From Variovorax sp. 770b2 (GTDB taxonomy: Bacteria > Pseudomonadota > Gammaproteobacteria > Burkholderiales > Burkholderiaceae_C): a DNA stretch of 64,000 nucleotides. Of this stretch, positions 53,814 to 61,792 are shown one piece after another. Position numbers and translations under genes: made by a program. Location: contig NZ_FOXJ01000001.1 in assembly GCF_900115685.1 (NCBI RefSeq), positions 2,637,796-2,701,795 of the forward strand, given 5' to 3'. The notes beneath the pieces are model-generated. The model saw nothing but the letters and a program-made list of their open reading frames with translations. It was not told where the DNA came from and did not search any database. Numbering within the stretch: the first letter of the stretch is position 1; each line of letters starts with the position of its first letter.

Positions 53814-54851
53814 ATGAAAATCAGAACCTGCTGGCTTCTCTTCCTGCTTGGCATGACGGCTGGCTCCGCCTGGTCGCAGAGCACCGGCACCGTCTACGGT
53901 CTGATCGACATCGGCTTCGTTCACGAAGGGGGCGGTCCCGGGGGCGCCAGCATCGACAAGCTGACGAGCGGGGTCGCCTCGGGCTCGAGGCTCGGCTTTC
54001 GTGGGACCGAAGGCCTCGGCGATGGATTGGCGGCGTTCTACGTCCTGGAGATGGGGATCAACGCCGACACCGGCACCCTGGGGCAAGGCGGCCTCGGATT
54101 CGGGCGGCAATCGATCGTGGGACTGCAAGGCGATTTCGGGACTGTCGCGCTCGGGCGGCAGTACACGCCGGTCGCCTTCATCCAGACCGAGACAGATCCT
54201 TTCGCCACGGGGCTTGCCGGCAACTCCCCCAATCTGATCAGCGCGGGCGGTGCGGGAGGCAGCAATCGCATGAACAACACCGTGCGCTACAGCTACACGG
54301 GACAGTCCGGCCTGACGGCGGATCTTGCCTACGGGTTTGGCGAGGCAACCAACAGCATCAGCCGAAATCGCCAGGTGGGCGCCGCCATCGGCTACGTGTC
54401 CGGGCCGGTGTATCTCAAGCTGGGGTACCACAACGTCAAGGATGCGATGTCGGTGCCCGCCAAGATGACTTTTTTCGGCGCGAAGTACGACATCGGCGCG
54501 GTGACGGCGCATTTCAACTATGTCGTGAACAAAGGCGCCGCAGTGTTCGGCCTCGTGAACGCCGACTCGCGGGACGTGATGGTCGGCATTTCCGTGCCGT
54601 ACGGCGCAAGCCGGTTCATGGCGTCATGCATCGGAAAGAACGACAGGACTTTCGCCAACAACGATGCCCGTCAGGTCGCGCTGGGCTACACGTACTTTTT
54701 GTCCAAGCGAACCAGTTTCTATGCGTCGATCGCGCGCATCCGCAACAACGCGCTGGCCGGCGCCGCCAGCGGCTTCTACCGCGTCGGCAACGCCACCGAG
54801 CAAGGCCTGGGCAACCGGGCGCAAAACATCGGCGTGCGCCATGCGTTCTGA
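53814..54851 (+). CDS. Gram-negative porin (trimeric, Bordetella/Neisseria type)
   Basis: 345 residues with a signal peptide (to about residue 21, ending AWS before QSTGTVYGLIDIGF). The beta-barrel has repeated G-x-R-x-GFRG/TEGLGDGLAAFYVLEMGI and VALGRQYTPV segments, and a C-terminal phenylalanine (NIGVRHAF) that serves as the outer-membrane assembly signal. It opens the operon and likely lets the substrate cross the outer membrane, ahead of the Bug receptor and enzymes. Regulation is expected from the palindrome upstream. Confidence 0.92.
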   Translation: MKIRTCWLLFLLGMTAGSAWSQSTGTVYGLIDIGFVHEGGGPGGASIDKLTSGVASGSRLGFRGTEGLGDGLAAFYVLEMGINADTGTLGQGGLGFGRQSIVGLQGDFGTVALGRQYTPVAFIQTETDPFATGLAGNSPNLISAGGAGGSNRMNNTVRYSYTGQSGLTADLAYGFGEATNSISRNRQVGAAIGYVSGPVYLKLGYHNVKDAMSVPAKMTFFGAKYDIGAVTAHFNYVVNKGAAVFGLVNADSRDVMVGISVPYGASRFMASCIGKNDRTFANNDARQVALGYTYFLSKRTSFYASIARIRNNALAGAASGFYRVGNATEQGLGNRAQNIGVRHAF

Positions 54852-54912
54852 ACGCCTTCGACCCGCGTGCCTTGTTCCCTCCTTCTTTTTCAGTCATCCC
54901 CAAAGACATCCC

Positions 54913-55911
54913 ATGACCTTCTTGCCCAACCGCCGCAAGGCGCTCTCAGTTGTCCTGTCGTTGCCCCTCATCGGCGCAGCCATCTCTACGCCCTTGGCCC
55001 AGGCGCAAACCTATCCGAGCAAGCCCATCACCATCGTCGTGGCCTATCCCGCGGGCGGCGACACCGACGTGCTTGCCCGCGCGATCGGAAGCAAGCTCTC
55101 CTTGCGCCTCGGACAGCCGGTCGTCATCGAGAACCGCACCGGCGGCGCAGGCACCATCGGAACCGGATACGTCGCCAGGGCCCGTGCCGACGGCTACACC
55201 CTGCTGCTGGCGCCCAACACGATCGCCATCACGCCGCATGTTCTGAAGGGGGTGAGCGGCGCATCCATCGATCCGGCCGCCGAGCTGACGTCGATCGTCC
55301 AACTCGGAAGCCAGTCGCTGTTCGTCGTGGCGACGGTCTCGACCGGCGTTTCCAACGTCAAGGAACTGGTGACCAGGATCAAGGACGGAAAGGTCATGGC
55401 CTATGCAAGTCCGGGCAACGGCTCGCCGATGCACATCCTCGGGGAACTGTTCGACAAGTCCGCCGGCGTCAGGATCACGCAGATTCCGTATCGGGGCAGC
55501 GCGCCGGCAGTCGCCGACCTGGTCGGCGGGCAGGTGCCGATGATGTACTCGACGCTCGGTCCGGTGGCGCCGCACATCCAGTCGGGCAAGCTGATTGCCC
55601 TTGGCGTCGCGGATCCGAAACGCTCGCCATTCCTGCCTGATGTACCCACGCTGGCGGAGCAAGGCTACAAGGGGGCCGAGGTGGGGGCGTGGCAAGCGCT
55701 GATGGGGCCCAAGGGAATGGCCCCGGACGTGGTTCAGTTGCTCAACCGGCACGTCAACGAAATCCTGAGGATGCCCGACGTGATTGCCCGCATGGACACC
55801 ATCGCACTGACGCCTGTCGGTGGCGATCCCGCCCGGCTTGCCACGCTCGTGGCTGGCGACTACGCGCGCTACGGGAAGCTTGTCGCCGAATTCGGCATCA
55901 AGGCCGATTGA
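54913..55911 (+). CDS. Bug-family periplasmic solute-binding protein
   Basis: 332 residues, ATG at 54913. Signal peptide to about residue 31 (AQA), then TYPSKPITIVVAYPAGGDTDVLARAIG, VIENRTGGAGTIGTGYVA, IPYRGSAPAVADLVGGQVPMMYS and LPDVPTLAEQGYKG. It follows the porin and begins the enzyme part of the operon. Its leader (TTCTTTTTCAGTCATCCCC before the ATG) resembles that of the second Bug gene at 60068. The ligand is unknown; downstream genes suggest an ester, amide or lactone-containing carboxylate. Confidence 0.92.
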   Translation: MTFLPNRRKALSVVLSLPLIGAAISTPLAQAQTYPSKPITIVVAYPAGGDTDVLARAIGSKLSLRLGQPVVIENRTGGAGTIGTGYVARARADGYTLLLAPNTIAITPHVLKGVSGASIDPAAELTSIVQLGSQSLFVVATVSTGVSNVKELVTRIKDGKVMAYASPGNGSPMHILGELFDKSAGVRITQIPYRGSAPAVADLVGGQVPMMYSTLGPVAPHIQSGKLIALGVADPKRSPFLPDVPTLAEQGYKGAEVGAWQALMGPKGMAPDVVQLLNRHVNEILRMPDVIARMDTIALTPVGGDPARLATLVAGDYARYGKLVAEFGIKAD

Positions 55912-56033
55912 CCCCTCGATCACCAGGATCGACGCATCCCGATTCCGCACGGCTGAAGGCATCGCCACGAGATTCGTGCCGAGCGGGCCAGCCAGCCATC
56001 CATACGACGCGACAAGAACAAGCGAATGAAAAC

Positions 56034-56921
56034 ATGAACGCCAACGCGCACTGCATCCCTCTCTTGCCCAAACAGCAGCCCCTCCCCTTCGAGGCCGCGC
56101 AAATCTACGAAGACACCGTGCTGGGTTGGGCGAAGGACCCGTTGCCGCTGCCAGGCATCGCCGTGACGCGGGACTGCGCCTTCGGCCCCCACCCGCAGCA
56201 GCGCTACGACGTCTATCGCGCTGAAGGCGCGCGCAATGCGCCGATCCTGATCTTCTGGCACGGCGGTGGCTGGACCAACGGCTACAAGGAATACGTCGCC
56301 TTCATGGCGCGGGCCGTCGTCGGGCTCGGCATGGCTTTGGTGGCACCCGGTTACCGGCTGGCGCCGGAACACAGGCTGCCGGCGGCCTTTGAAGACAGTC
56401 TCGCCGCGGTGGCCCACGTGATCGAACATGCCGCCGATTTCGGGGGGCGGGGCGACCGAATCCATCTGGCGGGACATTCGGCCGGCGCCCATCTGGCGGC
56501 GTTGGTGACCTTGCGTCGCGGGGATGCGGCGCAAGCAGGCATTCCGCCGGGCGCCATCCGTGCCTGCCTCCCCGTGAGCGGGATCATGGACTTGCATCAC
56601 CCCGGGCCTGCGCCCATGAGCATGGAGGAGCGCATCTACACCATGGTGCTGGCCGACGATGCCGATGACGCCGTGATGAGTCCCCTGTACTGGACGACGG
56701 AAAACAACATTCCGATGTGGCTCAGCCACGGCGAATCCGACAGCGCCAGGGTCATTCGTTCGAACCGCCGCATGGCGGCCCTGTTGGCACGGCAGCCGGG
56801 CCCGAGCCAGTTGCACATCGAGTCCGGCCTCGACCATTTCTCGACCCACACCAGCCTTTGCGACCCCGGGGCGCCGTGGTATGGGCGGCTCGCAGGAATC
56901 GTGAAAGAAGGCCGGCCATGA
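56034..56921 (+). CDS. Alpha/beta hydrolase (formamidase/esterase-like)
   Basis: 295 residues from the ATG at 56034. The oxyanion motif HGGGW (residues about 75-79), nucleophile elbow AGHSAGAH with the Ser at about 148, and a likely His in GLDHFST near 268 form the triad of HSL and kynurenine-formamidase-type esterases. DVYRAEGARNAPILIFWHGGG is the usual entry. It cleaves an ester or amide of the imported compound. Its stop overlaps the RidA start (ATGA). Its last about 55 bases reappear, mutated, at 58401-58461, where they form the end of the Dabb gene. Confidence 0.87.
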   Translation: MNANAHCIPLLPKQQPLPFEAAQIYEDTVLGWAKDPLPLPGIAVTRDCAFGPHPQQRYDVYRAEGARNAPILIFWHGGGWTNGYKEYVAFMARAVVGLGMALVAPGYRLAPEHRLPAAFEDSLAAVAHVIEHAADFGGRGDRIHLAGHSAGAHLAALVTLRRGDAAQAGIPPGAIRACLPVSGIMDLHHPGPAPMSMEERIYTMVLADDADDAVMSPLYWTTENNIPMWLSHGESDSARVIRSNRRMAALLARQPGPSQLHIESGLDHFSTHTSLCDPGAPWYGRLAGIVKEGRP

Positions 56922-57295
56922 AAGAAGCGATCGATGTCGGCCTTCCCGCCATGGCACAACCCTTCTCGTGGGCAGTGAAGGCAGGCGGACTGCTGTTCAC
57001 CACCCATGCCGCCGTGCGCCCGGACGGCTCTGTCGACACCGGCCCGGTCGAGCAGCAGGCACGGCTCACGCTGGAGAACATCCGGCGCGCCGTGCTTGCC
57101 GCAGGAGGCCGGATGAGCGACGTGGCACAGGTGCTGATCTACCTGACCGACGCGCTCGACATGCCCGCCGTCGATGCCGTCTACAGGGAATTTTTTGTCC
57201 CGCCCTATCCAAACCGTTCCAGCGTCGTCGTTCGTGCGCTGGTTGTTCCCGGCATGCGCGTAGAGATGGTCGTCTACGCAGCCATCCCTCACTGA
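56918..57295 (+). CDS. RidA family protein
   Basis: 125 residues, coupled to the hydrolase by ATGA. FSWAVKAGGLLFTTHAAVRPDGSVDTG, NIRRAVLAAGGRMSDVAQVLIYLTD and YPNRSSVVVRALVVPGMRVEMVVYAAI carry the trimer core, with the family Arg near position 105 replaced in context VVVRAL and a Glu at 117 (MRVEMV). Hydrolysis of an enamine or imine, or of an aminoacrylate-type intermediate made by the hydrolase step, is plausible. Both ends of this gene are duplicated at 58.4-58.5 kb without the middle. Confidence 0.88.
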   Translation: MKEAIDVGLPAMAQPFSWAVKAGGLLFTTHAAVRPDGSVDTGPVEQQARLTLENIRRAVLAAGGRMSDVAQVLIYLTDALDMPAVDAVYREFFVPPYPNRSSVVVRALVVPGMRVEMVVYAAIPH

Positions 57296-57307
57296 AAGGT
57301 AGAAATC

Positions 57308-58060
57308 ATGCAAACCATCCCTCCCTCCCTCGCCGACAAGGAAACCGCTTTCGTGACCGGCGGCGCCTCCGGCATCGGCCGCGCCACGGTGCTGCGTCTG
57401 GCCGAAGACGGATTCCGCGTCGTGGTGATCGATCGCAATGCTGCGCAAGTGGACGCCCTCGTGGCAGCGCTCGCGCAGGCAGGACATGAAGCCGTCGGCC
57501 ATGCTGTCGACGTGTGCGATCGATCGAAAATCTCGGCACTGATCAACGCCGAGACGCGCGTCGACGTCATGATCTGCGCCGCGGGCATCGGGCCGTCCCG
57601 CGCCTTCGACGACATTACCGACGAAGACCTTCGCGCCGTTTTGGAAGTGAACGTGCTCGGTGTCTTCATCTCCTGCCAGGAAGCCGTGCGCCGGATGAAG
57701 CCCGGCGGCCGGGTCGTGACCGTGTCTTCACGCGCGGCGCTGGGCGCCGCCGGTTTTGCGCACTACGTCGCGTCGAAGGCGGCGGTGGTGGGCTTGACCC
57801 GGGCCATGGCCATGGAACTGCGCCGCCGGCAGATCGCCGTCAACTCGATTGCTCCGGGCTTCACCGACACGGGCATGACGCGTGCGATGACGCCCGAGCA
57901 GCACGCGGCCGCGAGCGCGCTCGAACCCTCCGGACGGCCCGCTGCTCCCGAGGAGATCGCCAACGCCATCGCGTTTCTTGCATCGCCGCGCACCAGTTTC
58001 ATCACAGGACAGACCCTCTTCGTCGACGGCGGCAAGTCGCTCGGCGGCCTCGGTCTTTGA
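57308..58060 (+). CDS. Short-chain dehydrogenase/reductase
   Basis: 250 residues. Cofactor motif TGGASGIGRATV (18-29), NAG-equivalent CAAGIG, catalytic Ser in TVSSRAALG, YxxxK in HYVASKAAVVG, and FLASPRTSFITGQTLFVDGG at the end. The Asp after beta-2 (VIDRNAAQ) points to NAD(H) preference. It oxidises an alcohol or reduces a ketone in the pathway. The first about 90 bases recur in front of the FAD oxidase (58.5 kb), and its first and last parts recur joined together at 61.07-61.16 kb. Confidence 0.93.
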   Translation: MQTIPPSLADKETAFVTGGASGIGRATVLRLAEDGFRVVVIDRNAAQVDALVAALAQAGHEAVGHAVDVCDRSKISALINAETRVDVMICAAGIGPSRAFDDITDEDLRAVLEVNVLGVFISCQEAVRRMKPGGRVVTVSSRAALGAAGFAHYVASKAAVVGLTRAMAMELRRRQIAVNSIAPGFTDTGMTRAMTPEQHAAASALEPSGRPAAPEEIANAIAFLASPRTSFITGQTLFVDGGKSLGGLGL

Positions 58061-58070
58061 GGCGGTCCCG

Positions 58071-58448
58071 ATGATCGTGAGAACCGCGTGCCTGGAAGGC
58101 ACTGTGAAGCCGGAGGACATCGACCGCTTCGATGCCTTCATCGCAAGCGAAGTCGTGCCTCTGATGAAGCGCTTTCCCGGCGTGAGGTCGGTGCGGGTGA
58201 TGCGTGCGCAGGCAGTCGAGGACAACGGTCCGATGCTGCACATGACGTTCGAGTCGGTCTACGACACGGTCGATGCCATGGACCACGCGTTCGCCCATCC
58301 GGTTCGCCAGATGCTGAAACGCAAGATGGCAGAAGCCATGCCGCTGTTCGAGGGGCGCCTGTTCCACATCACCCAGAAATTGCTGGCCGACGAACCCGTC
58401 CTTGCGACCCCTGAGCTCCGCGGTACGGACGGCTCTCAGGAATCGTGA
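58071..58448 (+). CDS. Dabb (stress-responsive alpha/beta barrel) family protein with a chimeric C-terminus
   Basis: 125 residues, ATG 10 bases after the SDR stop. IVRTACLEGTVKPEDIDRFDAFIASEVVPLM and VRSVRVMRAQAVEDNGPMLHMTFESVYDTVDAMDHAFAHPVRQ (cut) form a dimeric ferredoxin-like barrel, similar to the Dabb or EthD-type proteins that act as small isomerases or decarboxylases. The natural end seems to be near LLADEPVL; the last about 14 residues (ATPELRGTDGSQES) are encoded by a mutated copy of the 3' end of the upstream hydrolase gene, probably through duplication. Confidence 0.78.
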   Translation: MIVRTACLEGTVKPEDIDRFDAFIASEVVPLMKRFPGVRSVRVMRAQAVEDNGPMLHMTFESVYDTVDAMDHAFAHPVRQMLKRKMAEAMPLFEGRLFHITQKLLADEPVLATPELRGTDGSQES

Positions 58449-58620
58449 AAGAAGGCCGGCCCCATGCGCGCGGAGACGGTCGTCTGCGCAGCCATCGATC
58501 CGAAACGGAAACCATGCCAATCATTCCCCCTTCCCCTGCCGATCACGAAGCCGACTTCGTGACGGACAGCGCCCTCGGCATCGACCACGCCACCGCGCCC
58601 GATGACACCCGCGCCGAAGA
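58401..58620 (+). repeat. Collapsed copy of the hydrolase-RidA-SDR junctions (remnant B)
   Basis: From 58401 the sequence follows the hydrolase 3' end (56857 onward), sharing an identical 25-base block (56893-56917 and 58437-58461). It then jumps to the RidA 3' end (57254 onward, GGTCGTCT-CGCAGCCATC) and continues through the RidA-SDR gap into the SDR 5' end (MPIIPPSPADHEADFVTDSALGI against MQTIPPSLADKETAFVTGGASGI). The RidA interior is missing. It lies between the Dabb body and the FAD oxidase body, giving new ends to both. Confidence 0.85.
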
Positions 58621-59998
58621 CCTGCAAGCAGCCCTGGCTTGCCTGGACGACGCGGCACTCTTCATTTCCGGCCACGATGCGGAAGACCGCTACCGTGAAG
58701 ACTGGAGCGGAGGCAGAGGCTGTCCGCTCGCCGTGCTCCGGCCCCGGACGCCGCAGCACGTTGCGCTGGCGATAGCCGCTGTCGGCAGCTTGCGCCTGCC
58801 CGTGGCGATACAGGGCGGCATGACCGGACTGGTGGGCGCATGCGTCCCGCAACCCGGGGAGGTTGTGCTTTCTCTCGAACGGCTGAATCAGATCGAGGAG
58901 ATCGATGAAACCAACCAGACCATGACGGTGCAGGCCGGCGTCAAGCTGCAGGAAGCACAGGAGGCGGCCGCGGCGCGGGGCCTGCTGTTCCCGATCGATA
59001 TCGGCAGCAAGGGCTCATGCCATGTGGGCGGGATCATTGCCACCAACGCCGGCGGCAACCGCGTGCTGCGCTATGGCATGACCAGGCAGTCGGTGCTCGG
59101 ACTGGAGGTGGTGCTCCCCGATGGCCAGATCGTCACGAACCTCAACAAGGCAACGAAGGACAACGCGGGATACGACCTGAAGCACCTCTTCATTGGCAGC
59201 GAAGGCACGCTCGGGGTCATCACGCGGGCAGTTTTCGCGCTGCAGCCGCTGCCGCGTTCAACGCAGACGGCCATCGTGAGCGTGCAGGATTTTTCGCAGG
59301 TCGTGGCGCTGCTCAGGCACTGCCGCCACAGGCTCGGCCCGAAGCTCACGAGCTTCGAAGTCATGTGGCGTGACTTCTATGACATCGTCACGCGCGAACT
59401 GTCGATCGGCCGCCCGGCTTTTCCGGTCCTTGGCACGCACCTGGTTCTCGTGGAAGCAATGGGCCAGGACCCGGATGTCGACGATGAGGCATTCGCGAAT
59501 GTCCTCGGCGATTTTCTGGCGGACGTTCCGCATACCGATGCGGTGCTGGCCACCTCCATCGCCGAAGCCTCGGCGTTCTGGGCCGTCCGAGAGGCGTCCG
59601 GCGAGGCGGCGGCGGCAGTGAAGCCTTATGCGGCATTCGACGTCAGCCTTCCGATCGCGAGCATGGAGAACTGGGTGAACCGCATTCACGGCCAGCTCGA
59701 TCAACTCGGCGTCACGCGCACGCAGACGTATGGCCACCTGGGCGACGGGAATCTTCATCTGGTTGCCGGGTATCCCCAGGACCGGCCCGAACTGAAGTTG
59801 CAGATCTGCGACCTGGTGCACCGCTCCATCGGCGAGCTGGGCGGTTCGGTGTCCGCCGAGCATGGCATCGGAATCACCAAGAAGCCTTACCTCGGCCTGA
59901 GCCGCAACCCGGAAGAAATCGCACTGATGCAGGCCATCAAGCGCGCCATCGATCCGCACCAGTTGCTCAACCGCAACCGCGTCTTCGATCTGCCGTGA
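58514..59998 (+). CDS. FAD-linked oxidase (GlcD/D-lactate dehydrogenase type) with an SDR-derived N-terminus
   Basis: 494 residues from the ATG at 58514; a GTG at 58445 would add 23. The FAD-binding type 4 fold shows PQHVALAIAAV, VAIQGGMTGLVGACVPQPGEVVLSL, GSCHVGGIIATNAGGNRVLRYG and LFIGSEGTLGVIT. The C-terminal FAD-oxidase part ends with YGHLGDGNLHLV and SAEHGIGITKKPYL. Such enzymes oxidise 2-hydroxy acids to 2-oxo acids. The first about 30 residues match the SDR start and belong to remnant B; the usual protein would begin near LQAALACLDDAALF. Function is probably unaffected. Confidence 0.87.
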   Translation: MPIIPPSPADHEADFVTDSALGIDHATAPDDTRAEDLQAALACLDDAALFISGHDAEDRYREDWSGGRGCPLAVLRPRTPQHVALAIAAVGSLRLPVAIQGGMTGLVGACVPQPGEVVLSLERLNQIEEIDETNQTMTVQAGVKLQEAQEAAAARGLLFPIDIGSKGSCHVGGIIATNAGGNRVLRYGMTRQSVLGLEVVLPDGQIVTNLNKATKDNAGYDLKHLFIGSEGTLGVITRAVFALQPLPRSTQTAIVSVQDFSQVVALLRHCRHRLGPKLTSFEVMWRDFYDIVTRELSIGRPAFPVLGTHLVLVEAMGQDPDVDDEAFANVLGDFLADVPHTDAVLATSIAEASAFWAVREASGEAAAAVKPYAAFDVSLPIASMENWVNRIHGQLDQLGVTRTQTYGHLGDGNLHLVAGYPQDRPELKLQICDLVHRSIGELGGSVSAEHGIGITKKPYLGLSRNPEEIALMQAIKRAIDPHQLLNRNRVFDLP

Positions 59999-60067
59999 AT
60001 GCACGGCCACAAGGCCCGCATCGGCACGTCCTCTTCTTTTTTCCCTACCCTTTCAGAAAGTCATCTC

Positions 60068-61051
60068 ATGGCATTGCGTCTGTTGAACTCGGTGGCCCGG
60101 ATCGGGCGTGGCCTGTTGGCGATCAGCGCCATCACGGCCATGTCGTTCGCTTCGGCGGAAAACGCCAAGCCCGTCCGGATACTCGTGGGTTTTCCCGCCG
60201 GCGGAGGCACCGACATCGTCGCGCGCTTTCTCGCCGACAAGCTCAAGGACGAGTTGGGGGCGCCCGTGCTGGTGGAAAACCGCCCCGGCGCGGGCGGACA
60301 AATAGCCGCGCAGGTGCTGAAGGCAGCGCCGACCGATGGCACCGTGCTGTTTCTCACCAACGACCACACCGTCGCCATCATCCCGTTGGTCATGAAGAAC
60401 CCCGGATTCAACACCGAGAAAGACTTCGCGCCCGTCGCAGGCGTCGCGGGCGTGACCATGGCGCTGGCCCTGAGCGCGGGATCGCACCTCCGGAACTTCG
60501 ACGACTACATCGCCTGGATGCGCAAGGAGAAAACCGGTGCCGTCGGCGTTCCCGCGCCGTCCTCTTTGCCCGAGTTCATGGTCAAGGCCATAGGCGAGAA
60601 GAACGGCCTGGATCTCGTGCCCGTGCCCTACCGCGGCGCAGCACCGATGGTCAGTGACATGCTGGGCAACCAGATCTCCGCGGGAATGGGGAGCGTGAAT
60701 GATTTTGTCGAACCTCAGAAGGCCGGCAAGATCAGGATCGTGGCTTTCGCAGGCACGGCGCGGCACTTCATGTTTCCCGACGTGCCGACCTTTTCCGAAT
60801 TGGGAGTGAGCGGATTCCAGGCCGCTCCTTTCTACGGGATCTACGTACCCGCAGGCACACCCAAGGCGGTCGTCGACCGGCTGTCCGACGCGGTGAGAAA
60901 GGTCCTGGCCATATCTTCGATCCGTGAACGACTGATGGCGCAGGGCTTGACCGTGGAGTACATGAACCCGCAGCAACTCGGCGCCAGAGAGCATGCCTAC
61001 GCCCAGGCGTGGGGCTCCGTCATCAAGGCCAGCGGTTTCGTGCCGCAGTGA
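60068..61051 (+). CDS. Bug-family periplasmic solute-binding protein
   Basis: 327 residues, signal peptide ending ASA near 30, then KPVRILVGFPAGGGTDIVARFLADKL, VENRPGAGGQIAAQVL, VPYRGAAPMVSDMLGNQISAGM and FPDVPTFSELGVSG. It is the second Bug of the operon and is more divergent from the first than the two Bugs at 24-27 kb are from each other. Its leader resembles that of the first Bug, and the segment after it is a collapsed SDR-Dabb copy. The gene may therefore be the start of a duplicated operon copy whose other genes have decayed. Confidence 0.91.
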   Translation: MALRLLNSVARIGRGLLAISAITAMSFASAENAKPVRILVGFPAGGGTDIVARFLADKLKDELGAPVLVENRPGAGGQIAAQVLKAAPTDGTVLFLTNDHTVAIIPLVMKNPGFNTEKDFAPVAGVAGVTMALALSAGSHLRNFDDYIAWMRKEKTGAVGVPAPSSLPEFMVKAIGEKNGLDLVPVPYRGAAPMVSDMLGNQISAGMGSVNDFVEPQKAGKIRIVAFAGTARHFMFPDVPTFSELGVSGFQAAPFYGIYVPAGTPKAVVDRLSDAVRKVLAISSIRERLMAQGLTVEYMNPQQLGAREHAYAQAWGSVIKASGFVPQ

Positions 61052-61065
61052 ACCCCGGCGAATTC

Positions 61066-61245
61066 ATGCAATCCATTCATCCCTCTCCGGCGGACAAGGA
61101 AACCGCTTGCGTGATCAGCTTCGTGAGCAGCGCCAGCCCCGGTCTTCGAGGCGGTCCGGATGTTCGCAAGCACCGCATGCCCGAGGGTCGCCCGTTTCAC
61201 ATCAACCCCGGGCCGCTGGCCGATGAACTCGTTCCTGACGAGTGA
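61066..61245 (+). pseudogene. Collapsed SDR-Dabb copy (remnant C)
   Basis: The ATG at 61066 starts MQSIHPSPADKETACV, matching the SDR start, with an identical 16-base block (57335-57350 and 61093-61108). At about 61135 it jumps to the SDR 3' end and Dabb start (GGTCTTCGAGGCGGTCC against 58052-58068), then at about 61180 to the Dabb 3' end (PEGRPFHI..PLADELV against FEGRLFHI..LLADEPV). The interiors of both genes are absent. It stays open for 59 codons but cannot encode a functional SDR or Dabb protein. Confidence 0.82.
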
Positions 61246-61380
61246 CGTCAATTCAGGTCTTCGCGCGAGTTCCGCGAGCGTCGGCAATCCGGTCGCGCTG
61301 GCGTTGACTCTCAACGGCGACCGAAGCGCATTGGCGGCCCCGGGAAGCGGCACGCCACCGTGTCACGGAACGCCGATTCG
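61246..61380. other. Intergenic stretch without recognisable gene
   Basis: No coding frame with credible start and support, and no hairpin with T-tract. It separates remnant C from the minus-strand small gene and may contain further decayed sequence that I cannot assign. Confidence 0.4.
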
Positions 61381-61692
61381 TCAGCGCCAGCTGTGCGCTC
61401 CGGCCCGGGCGGCGGAATCGATGATCTCGGTCCACGACTTTCCCGCGGCCCGCAGCTGGTCCACCGAAGGCCCGAGGACGTTGCCGTATGCCTGCATCGT
61501 CCTGGCCTCGATGCGCGCCAGCAGGTCGGGCGGCGTCAGGTCGCGGTAGGCCTCCTTGAGGCGATTGCGCTCGGCCACCACCCAGCGGGCGACCTGCTCT
61601 TCGCCCGTCCCGGCGGCGAGCATCTGCGATGCGGCCCGGGCGAGCGCATTCACTGCGGCTTCGTAGCGGGAACGCACACCGGGCTCTGGCAT
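61381..61692 (-). CDS. Small hypothetical protein
   Basis: 103 residues from the ATG at 61692, preceded by AGGAGAAG. The protein is mostly alpha-helical in appearance, with SRYEAAVNALARAASQMLAAGTGEEQVARWVVAERN and DLTPPDLLARIEARTMQAYGN (both cut), and has no signal peptide or membrane segment. It is divergent from the GMC oxidoreductase, 100 bases apart. The residues do not show an enzyme motif. A DNA-binding or toxin/antitoxin-like role is possible on size alone but unsupported. The good ribosome site and codon use favour a real gene. Confidence 0.6.
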   Translation of the reverse strand: MPEPGVRSRYEAAVNALARAASQMLAAGTGEEQVARWVVAERNRLKEAYRDLTPPDLLARIEARTMQAYGNVLGPSVDQLRAAGKSWTEIIDSAARAGAHSWR

Positions 61693-61792
61693 CGTGACTT
61701 CTCCTGGCGCCGGCGGGATGGGTGCCGGTCCTTCCGCGCCATCGTACAGTTCGAGCTCCCGCGGCAAGACACAACAACTACGGAGACATGCC

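Noticed and set aside
56034..61245. Insertion sequence or transposon as the cause of the repeated segments
   Set aside because: No transposase gene and no terminal inverted repeats or target duplications were seen; the repeated blocks are gene junctions.
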